Shown one piece after another: positions 30,754-36,124 of a stretch of 36,124 bases of DNA (position 1 is the first letter of the stretch; each line of letters opens with the position of its first letter). Both the position numbers and the translations under genes were made by a program. The notes below the pieces were generated by a model. It saw only the letters and a program-made list of their open reading frames with translations, made no database searches and was not told the DNA's origin. This stretch comes from WHSW01 sp035296705 (lineage in GTDB: Bacteria; Actinomycetota; Thermoleophilia; Solirubrobacterales; 70-9): NCBI GenBank assembly GCA_035296705.1, contig DATHAL010000044.1, positions 1-36,124 on the forward strand. The letters are read 5' to 3'.

Positions 30754-32337
30754 CTAGCGGCGCAGCCGCGGGCGCCTGAACCGCGCCCGCTCCGGCCCGG
30801 CGGCGCCCTCCGGCGCCTCGCGCTGGCCGGCGAGGCTCGGCGCATACAGCGCCACCGGCTCGGCCACGCCCTTGAGCTCGACCCGGCCACGGCTCTCGGC
30901 CCCGAACTCGTGCGAGAGCCGGCGCCACGTCTCCCCCGTGATCAGGATGTTGTCGTCGGTGACGCGCGTCTGCGCCTCGGCCCGCGCCGCGACGTTGACG
31001 GCGCCCCCGATCACGGAGAAGTTGAGCCGGCCCGCGCCGCCGATCGCGCCGGCGATCACGGTTCCGGTGTTGACGCCGACCCCGACCCGGAGCTCCCCTG
31101 CCTCGGCCTCGTCGTTGACCGTCTCGCCGATCTCGCAGGCCGCGCGGACGGCGCGGTCGGCGTGGTCGGGGAACGGCTCCGGCGCGCCGAAGAGCGCGAG
31201 CAGCCCGTCGCCCTCGAACTTGTCGATGTGGCCGCCGTGGCGGGCGATGATCGGGACGATCACCTCGAAGAGGCGGTTGAGCGCCCGGACCACCTCCTGC
31301 GGCGTCGCGCGCTCCGCGAACGAGGTGAAGTCGCGCACGTCGCAGAAGAGCACCGTGACCTCCACCTCGACCCCTTCCTCGGAGAAGCCCTCGGAGAGGA
31401 TGTACTCGGCGATCTCCTGATCGAGGTAGGTGCCGAAGGCCTCGCGGATCCGCTCGCGCTCGGCGAGCCCCTCGACCATCTGGTTGAAGTTCGCGGCGAG
31501 GTCGCCGAGCTCGTCACCGGTGGTCACCGGCACCGCGACGTTGTAGTCGCCCATGCGCACCAGCTCGACGGCTCGCGTGAGATCTCTGAGGGGCCGCAGG
31601 ATCGACTTCGAGAGCATCACCGTGAGCTCGAGGGAGATCGTCGTCGAGACGAGGAGCGCGACGAGGACGTCAGCGCCGAGGTTCGCGCCCCCGCCGCCCT
31701 CGGTCGTGAGCGCGGCGACGACGAGACCGGTGATCAGGTTGATCAGCGGCAACACGATCAGGAGCCGGCCGCGGAGGGGCAGCGCCCAGAAGTCGGCGCT
31801 CAGCCGCGGCGAGAGGCTCGAGTTGATGTCGAGCAGGAGCGGTCGCATGCCGGCCTCGACCGCGAGGTAGTGGAGCGTCGCCGAGTAGCCGAGTGCGATC
31901 GCGGCGACGGCGAGCAGCGGGAAGGCGACGTACCACTCGAGGTCGAGGATGATCGTCCCGGCGACGCAGGTGGGGAGCACCGAGACGAGGACCGGGAGCG
32001 GCAGGTCCTGCTTGATCAGGTAGAGCGGCATGCTCACGGCCGTCGCCCAGGCCCGCTGGGTCGAGTCGGGATCGCGCTCGCCGAGGATCCACGCCCGCAG
32101 CTGGCCGAGCTGCGGGCGCAGCCGCACGATCGCGGCGATGATGGCGACCTCGGTGAGGCAGAGCGCGATCACCAGCACCGTCAGGTACTCGCGGGTCGTG
32201 CCGTCGAAGTAGAAGGTGAAGAGCGCGAGCGTGCCGGCGACGATGAAGAGCGCCGAGTGCAGCTCGACGGCGACGAACGCGAACGGGTACCGGCCGCCGA
32301 GCCGGCGGTAGATGGAGGTCATCACGCCTGCGGCCAT
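30754..32337 (-). CDS. Membrane-bound class III adenylate/guanylate cyclase
   Basis: 527 residues from ATG 32337. About six membrane helices over the first 230 residues, a HAMP-like linker (ILRPLRDLTRAVELVRMGDYNVAVPV), then the catalytic domain: metal-binding Asp in FCDVRDFTSF (about 330-339), HGGHIDKFEGDGLLALFG with the second Asp, and VNTGTVIAGAIGG. SVIGGAVNVAARAE is the usual transition-state/substrate region. It makes cAMP or cGMP in response to a membrane signal; the nucleotide cannot be fixed by eye. Alternative starts GTG 32340 and ATG 32322 are close by. It diverges from the aldehyde dehydrogenase. Confidence 0.9.
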   Translation of the reverse strand: MAAGVMTSIYRRLGGRYPFAFVAVELHSALFIVAGTLALFTFYFDGTTREYLTVLVIALCLTEVAIIAAIVRLRPQLGQLRAWILGERDPDSTQRAWATAVSMPLYLIKQDLPLPVLVSVLPTCVAGTIILDLEWYVAFPLLAVAAIALGYSATLHYLAVEAGMRPLLLDINSSLSPRLSADFWALPLRGRLLIVLPLINLITGLVVAALTTEGGGGANLGADVLVALLVSTTISLELTVMLSKSILRPLRDLTRAVELVRMGDYNVAVPVTTGDELGDLAANFNQMVEGLAERERIREAFGTYLDQEIAEYILSEGFSEEGVEVEVTVLFCDVRDFTSFAERATPQEVVRALNRLFEVIVPIIARHGGHIDKFEGDGLLALFGAPEPFPDHADRAVRAACEIGETVNDEAEAGELRVGVGVNTGTVIAGAIGGAGRLNFSVIGGAVNVAARAEAQTRVTDDNILITGETWRRLSHEFGAESRGRVELKGVAEPVALYAPSLAGQREAPEGAAGPERARFRRPRLRR

Positions 32338-32426
32338 CACGTTGATCTTCGCAGCGATCGGAGGGCGAGGTGCCGGGCCGATCGCGCGCGCCTGGGCGAA
32401 CGCGAGGCCGCCGGTACGATCCGGCC

Positions 32427-33914
32427 ATGCCCACCGCGACCACACAATCGCTGTCCGACGCCGCCCGTGAGTTCGTCTCGGCCGGCCCTCAAAAGCTCCT
32501 GCTCGGCGGCGAGCGGCTCGAGGCCGCCGACGGCCGCACCTTCGAGACGATCGACCCGGCAACCGGCGAGGCGATCTGCGACGTGGCCCAGGCGGGGCCC
32601 GAGGATGTCGACCGCGCCGTGGCGGCGGCACGGGCGGCGCTCGACGGGCCGCTTCGCAAGGTCTCGGCCTCGAAGCGGGCCGGCCTCATGTACTCGCTCG
32701 GCGAGCTGATCAAGGCGAACGGCGAGGAGCTCGCCGAGCTCGAGTCGCTCGACAACGGCAAGCCCGTCGCCGCGGCCAAGGGCGACATCGCGGCCACCAT
32801 TGGGCACCTCCGTTATTACGCCGGCTGGCCGACCAAGATCGAGGGCGAGACCATCCCGGTCTCCGGCCGCGACCTCCTCTGCTACACGCTGCGCGAGCCG
32901 GTCGGGGTCTGCGCCCAGATCGTCCCCTGGAACTACCCGCTGCTGATGGCGATGTGGAAGGTCGCCCCTGCGCTGGCGGCCGGCTGCTCGCTCGTGCTCA
33001 AACCGGCCGAGCAGACGCCGCTGACGGCGCTTCGCCTCGGCGAGCTGGCGCTCGAGGCGGGGTTCCCCGAGGGCACCATGAACGTCCTCACCGGCGACGG
33101 CCACACCGGCGCGGCGCTCGTCGACCATCCCAGCGTCGACAAGGTCGCGTTCACCGGCTCGACCGCGGTCGGGCGCGAGATCGGCGCCAAGTGCGGGCGG
33201 TCGCTGAAGCGCGTCACGCTCGAGCTGGGCGGCAAGAGCCCCAACATCATCCTTCCCGACGCCGACCTCGAGGCCGCCGTCAAGGGCTCCTTCCTCGGCC
33301 TCTACTCGAACTCGGGCCAGGCCTGCAACGCCGCCTCGCGGCTCCTGGTCCAGGCCGGGATGTTCGACGACGTGGTCGAGCGGCTCGCGGAGTTCGCGCG
33401 CGAGGCGAAGGTCGGGCCGGGGCTCGACCCGGAGTCGCAGTTCGGCCCCGTGATCTCCGCCGAGCAGTTCGGCCGGGTCACCAGTTACATCGACTCCGGC
33501 CTCTCCGAGGGAGCCGAAGCGGTCGCCGGCGGGCTGCCCGACGGAAACGGCGACGGCGGTTACTTCATCGAGCCGACTCTGTTCACGGGCGTCACGGACG
33601 AGATGCGGATCGCGCGCGAGGAGATCTTCGGCCCGGTGCTCGTGGCGCAGCCGTTCGAGGACCTGGAGGAGGTCGCGCGGCGCGCCAACGAGACCGAGTA
33701 CGGCCTCGCCGCGGGCCTGTGGACGCGAGACATCTCGAACGCCCACAAGCTCGCGGCGATGCTCAAGGCCGGCTCGGTCTACATCAACACCTGGGGCGCC
33801 GGCGACCCCGCCGCCCCGTTCGGCGGCTACAAGGCCTCAGGGTTCGGTCGCGAGAAGGGCCACGCGAACCTCGAGGCCTACCTCGAGACGAAGTCGGTCT
33901 TCGTCCAGCTCTAG
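32427..33914 (+). CDS. Aldehyde dehydrogenase
   Basis: 495 residues. Landmarks are VPWNYPLLMAMWKVAPAL, FTGSTAVGRE, LELGGKSPN with general base Glu266, NSGQACNAASR with nucleophile Cys300, and AREEIFGPVLVAQPF. NTWGAGDPAAPFGGYKASGFGRE is typical of betaine/phenylacetaldehyde-type ALDHs. It differs from the ALDH at 12936, so it is not a duplicate. The TAG stop overlaps the convergent cupin stop. The TetR/cupin unit next to it may share its pathway. Confidence 0.92.
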   Translation: MPTATTQSLSDAAREFVSAGPQKLLLGGERLEAADGRTFETIDPATGEAICDVAQAGPEDVDRAVAAARAALDGPLRKVSASKRAGLMYSLGELIKANGEELAELESLDNGKPVAAAKGDIAATIGHLRYYAGWPTKIEGETIPVSGRDLLCYTLREPVGVCAQIVPWNYPLLMAMWKVAPALAAGCSLVLKPAEQTPLTALRLGELALEAGFPEGTMNVLTGDGHTGAALVDHPSVDKVAFTGSTAVGREIGAKCGRSLKRVTLELGGKSPNIILPDADLEAAVKGSFLGLYSNSGQACNAASRLLVQAGMFDDVVERLAEFAREAKVGPGLDPESQFGPVISAEQFGRVTSYIDSGLSEGAEAVAGGLPDGNGDGGYFIEPTLFTGVTDEMRIAREEIFGPVLVAQPFEDLEEVARRANETEYGLAAGLWTRDISNAHKLAAMLKAGSVYINTWGAGDPAAPFGGYKASGFGREKGHANLEAYLETKSVFVQL

Positions 33915-34474
33915 GCTTGGTTGGCCATCTGGCCGAGCGCCGGGTGTGTCAGCCCGTGCTCGGCGCAAATCCGCGGGATGCTCTCCATGTCGAACTCGAT
34001 CCCGTACCGGGCCGAGAGTTCGTCGAGCGGCGGCGGCGCCTCCGGGTTCGCCTCAACCGCGTTGCCCATCTCTCGGAAGAAGTGCTCGAAGCCGCCGGGG
34101 GCGATGATCTCGAGAATTCGGCAGGGCTCGTCGCCGGCGTTCCAGAACGTGTGCCACTGGTCGCGCGGCTTGAAGGCGAGATCGCCCGCCTCGGCGTAGA
34201 TCACCTCGTCGCCCAGCAGCGCGCCCATCCTGCCCTCGAGGACGAAGCTGTACTCGTCCTCGCGGCTGTGCCGGTGAAGCGGCGCGCAGAGGCCGCGGGG
34301 CGGGATCGGGTGCTCGACGAGCGAGAAGCCGCCGCCAGACTCCTCCGTCCAGATCATGAACCGGACGCCCACCGAGCCGAGATCGGTGTAGGCGCCGTCC
34401 TTCGGGCCGAGGTTGCGCGGGCCCTGGCTCGCATCGAAGCGGCGCAGCGCATCCGTGAACTGTGTCGTGATCAT
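33911..34474 (-). CDS. Cupin-domain protein
   Basis: 187 residues from ATG 34474, after AAAGGAAG. Cupin motif 1 is HRHSREDE with His67, His69 and Glu74, and motif 2 is KPRDQWHTFWNAG with His108, so the metal site is complete. A C-terminal helical stretch (DELSARYGIEFDMESIPRI) follows. The promoter upstream carries an operator-like repeat next to a divergent TetR gene, suggesting induction by the substrate. Cupins of this type are dioxygenases, isomerases or storage-type; nothing here decides. Confidence 0.88.
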   Translation of the reverse strand: MITTQFTDALRRFDASQGPRNLGPKDGAYTDLGSVGVRFMIWTEESGGGFSLVEHPIPPRGLCAPLHRHSREDEYSFVLEGRMGALLGDEVIYAEAGDLAFKPRDQWHTFWNAGDEPCRILEIIAPGGFEHFFREMGNAVEANPEAPPPLDELSARYGIEFDMESIPRICAEHGLTHPALGQMANQA

Positions 34475-34491
34475 CCGTTCTTCCTTTGATT

Positions 34492-34505
34492 GAACAGCTG
34501 TGTTC
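34492..34505. promoter_or_regulatory. Candidate TetR operator
   Basis: GAACA-GCTG-TGTTC inverted repeat over the predicted transcription start of the cupin promoter, between the cupin gene and the divergent TetR gene. Repression of the cupin gene by the TetR protein is inferred. Confidence 0.5.
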
Positions 34506-34509
34506 GGCG

Positions 34510-34538
34510 AACCTACCATCGTCTCCGCCGTCTGTCAA
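34510..34538 (-). promoter_or_regulatory. Promoter of the cupin gene
   Basis: Minus strand: TTGACA (34538-34533) and TAGGTT (34515-34510) with a 17-base spacer. The -35 is a perfect consensus; the -10 is moderate. Transcription would start about 34503-34498, inside the GAACA/TGTTC repeat. Confidence 0.6.
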
Positions 34539-34554
34539 TATTCATCGCACATAG

Positions 34555-35151
34555 ATGTCTACGCAAATGACACGCCCCTACCGCAAGCGCCGCCGGGCCG
34601 AGCTCGAGGAGGAGACGCGGAGGCGGATCACGCAGGCGACCATGGAGCTCCACGAGCTCGTCGGCCCGGCGCAGACGACGGTGAGCGCCATCGCCGAGCG
34701 CGCCGGCGTGCAGCGGGCGACCGTGTACCGCCACTTCCCCGACGACACGGCGCTGATCACCGCCTGCTCAGCGCACTGGATGATGCTCAACCCGGCGCCC
34801 GACATCGCCGCATGGGCGGCGATCGGCGACGTCGACGAGCGCCTGCGGACGGCGCTGGCCGAGCTCTACGCCTGGTACGAGAGGACCGAGACCATGGTCG
34901 AGCTTCTGAACCGCGACCGGGGCAGCGTCCCCGCGCTCGACGAGCGGCTGCGGCTGCGCGACGCGTACTTCGCCGCGGCTCTCGAGACGCTGCTTCGGGG
35001 CCGCCCGGAACGCGGCGGCCGGCGCCGGCGCGCGCGCGGCGCGATCGCACACGCGCTCGAGTTCGAGACCTGGCGCTCGCTCGTCCGCCACCAGGGCCTC
35101 GCTCAATCAGAGGCGGTCGAGCTGCTCGCGCGGCTGGTGGCAGCGGCCTGA
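34555..35151 (+). CDS. TetR-family transcriptional regulator
   Basis: 198 residues from ATG 34555. The N-terminal HTH (about 39-62) is TTVSAIAERAGVQRATVYRHFPDDTAL, with a basic stretch before it. The C-terminal ligand domain is helical and lacks a recognised effector signature. Divergent from the cupin gene across a promoter with an operator-like repeat, so control of the cupin gene and possibly the aldehyde dehydrogenase beyond it is likely. Confidence 0.9.
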   Translation: MSTQMTRPYRKRRRAELEEETRRRITQATMELHELVGPAQTTVSAIAERAGVQRATVYRHFPDDTALITACSAHWMMLNPAPDIAAWAAIGDVDERLRTALAELYAWYERTETMVELLNRDRGSVPALDERLRLRDAYFAAALETLLRGRPERGGRRRRARGAIAHALEFETWRSLVRHQGLAQSEAVELLARLVAAA

Positions 35152-35170
35152 GCTGATCAGACGCGCCGCG

Positions 35171-35383
35171 TCAGACATCGAGGCGGCGCTTGATCACCTC
35201 GAGCGTCTCCTGCACGCCGGCGCGGGCGCGGCGAACGTCCTCCATCGGGTCGGTGCCGAGCTCCTCGTGCTCGAGCGCGCGCTCGAGCAGCATGTCGGTC
35301 GCGAACAACGTGTTGCGGAGCTCGTGCGCGAGCAGCCGCAGCTCCTCCCGAGACTCAACGCCATCCGCCATCCCGTCCTCCAT
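35171..35383 (-). CDS. Orphan histidine-kinase H-box mini-protein
   Basis: 70 residues: an acidic start, then LLAHELRNTLFATDMLLERA, which matches the H-box of the HisKA dimerisation domain with His20 as the phosphate site, and a second helix (VRRARAGVQETLEVIKRRLD) as in the DHp hairpin. There is no catalytic ATPase domain, sensor domain or receiver, and no neighbouring kinase. It may be a free-standing phosphotransfer/dimerisation domain or a remnant. A second in-frame ATG lies four codons on. Confidence 0.65.
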   Translation of the reverse strand: MEDGMADGVESREELRLLAHELRNTLFATDMLLERALEHEELGTDPMEDVRRARAGVQETLEVIKRRLDV

Positions 35384-35416
35384 GGCGCGAGTCTACGCCG
35401 GTTAACGTTGTCCCGA

Positions 35417-35501
35417 GCCGGGGTGGCGGAACTGGAAATACGCGATCGGCTTAAAACCGATTGTCCGCAAGGACATGGGGGTTCGAATCCCTCCCCCGGC
35501 A
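35417..35501 (+). tRNA. tRNA-Leu (anticodon UAA)
   Basis: 85 bases with acceptor GCCGGGG (35417-35423) pairing CCCCGGC (35494-35500) and discriminator A35501. Anticodon stem ATCGG/CCGAT flanks the loop CTTAAAA, so the anticodon is TAA (35452-35454). A long variable arm (TGTCC-GCAA-GGACA, 35462-35475) marks a class II leucine tRNA. The 3' CCA is not encoded. This tRNA reads TTA codons, which should be rare in a genome of this base composition. Confidence 0.95.
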
Positions 35502-35548
35502 CTTTAGGCGCGCTCAAGCTTCACCGAACAAACTACCCACGCAACTAA

Positions 35549-35575
35549 CCCCCTGTTACCGTGTTCACGAGGGGG
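35549..35575 (+). terminator. Hairpin after the tRNA
   Basis: CCCCCT pairs with AGGGGG and an inner CGTG-TT-CACG extends the stem with a bulge. It lies about 50 bases after the tRNA and 20 bases before the sigma factor ATG, so it could be a tRNA terminator or a leader structure. No T run. Confidence 0.35.
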
Positions 35576-35595
35576 GAACGCGCGCGCCCTGGTTC

Positions 35596-36124
35596 ATGGA
35601 GGCCTCAACCCTCACACACGCGAGCTCCCGCGCCGGCATACTCGGCCGCCGCTCGCCGCTGCTGAAGCTGCAGGGCGACGAGAAGCTCGTCGCCCTGATC
35701 CGCGACGGACACGAGCACGCCTTCGAGGTCCTGTTCGAGCGCTACCACTCGCGCCTGCTCGCCTTCTGCCGCCACATGCTTCGCTCCCAGGAGGACGCCG
35801 AGGACGTGCTCCAGGAGGTGTTCGTGAAGGCGCACGGGGCGATGCTCGCCGACGAGCGCCACATCAACGCCCGCCCGTGGCTCTACAGGATCGCCCGCAA
35901 CCGCTGCCTCAACCACCTCCGCCGTCCCGTCCCCGAGGGCCAGGACTCGATGGACATCCTGGTCGGCGAGGGCGGCGTGACGACCGCGGATCGGGTCCAG
36001 TGCCGCGAGGACTTCCGGGCGCTCGTCGCCGACGTGCGCGACCTGCCGGAGACGCAGCGCACCGCGCTCCTTCTGCGCGAGATGGACGCGCTCTCCTACG
36101 AGGAGATCGCCGAGACCATGGACA
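35596..36124 (+). CDS. ECF-type RNA polymerase sigma factor (partial)
   Basis: The 5' 176 codons from ATG 35596; the 3' end is beyond the window. Region 2 is clear: DGHEHAFEVLFERYHSRLLAFC, SQEDAEDVLQEVFVKAH and ARPWLYRIARNRCLNHLRR. Region 4 begins with LPETQRTALLLREMDALSYEEIAETM. An N-terminal leader of about 25 residues precedes region 2. No anti-sigma gene is visible inside the window; it may lie downstream. Confidence 0.92.
   Translation, partial: MEASTLTHASSRAGILGRRSPLLKLQGDEKLVALIRDGHEHAFEVLFERYHSRLLAFCRHMLRSQEDAEDVLQEVFVKAHGAMLADERHINARPWLYRIARNRCLNHLRRPVPEGQDSMDILVGEGGVTTADRVQCREDFRALVADVRDLPETQRTALLLREMDALSYEEIAETMD

Noticed and set aside
35417..35595. Phage or integrative-element attachment site at the tRNA
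   Set aside because: No integrase gene and no repeat of the tRNA 3' end was found in the window.

Overview
The window is a GC-rich bacterial chromosome segment with dense operons, frequent GTG starts and ATGA/GTGA stop-start overlaps. Lipoprotein solute-binding proteins, a deazaflavin (F420)-type nitroreductase-like protein, IclR regulators and a CsbD-like protein suggest a high-GC actinobacterium, possibly a soil Thermoleophilia lineage. That placement is inference; no rRNA or other phylogenetic marker is present.

Positions 1-26270 read as a catabolic supercluster for nitrogenous compounds. On the left is a branched-chain-type binding lipoprotein (partial). Next come a thiamine-diphosphate (ThDP) enzyme resembling 2-ketoarginine decarboxylase, a DMT permease, an agmatinase/guanidinobutyrase-type ureohydrolase, and a four-gene operon (NMT1/SsuA-type binding protein, permease, ATPase, DUF1989). 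Together these suggest import and breakdown of a guanidino or urea-like compound. A minus-strand operon (7920-10924) follows, encoding a DUF6282-like metal hydrolase, a tautomerase, a class III aminotransferase and a DJ-1/PfpI protein. The next minus-strand operon (11025-15804) encodes a putrescine-type aminotransferase, an aldehyde dehydrogenase, a ferritin-like diiron protein and an orphan PotD-like binding lipoprotein, and looks like amine/polyamine catabolism.

Positions 15896-24624 form a molybdenum hydroxylase locus. The minus-strand operon encodes an SDR dehydrogenase, the FAD, 2Fe-2S and molybdopterin subunits, and a CoxG-like protein. The divergent plus strand carries a second IclR regulator, a split XdhC (two genes) and a MocA-like nucleotidyltransferase. 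Two divergent IclR genes sit at the boundary; one has a perfect CTTTCA-N5-TGAAAG palindrome across its own start codon. A second ThDP enzyme closes this part.

Positions 26300-36124 are more housekeeping or stress-like: a nitroreductase-family protein, a secreted protein with a duplicated domain, a CsbD/coiled-coil gene group, two DUF2269-like membrane proteins, a small secreted Cys-rich protein with no canonical start codon, a membrane class III nucleotide cyclase, an aldehyde dehydrogenase, a cupin with a divergent TetR regulator and a well-formed promoter/operator, a 70-residue orphan histidine-kinase H-box protein, tRNA-Leu(UAA), and the 5' part of an ECF-type sigma factor gene. No insertion sequence, CRISPR array or phage gene was seen, and no gene-free stretch exceeds 300 bases.
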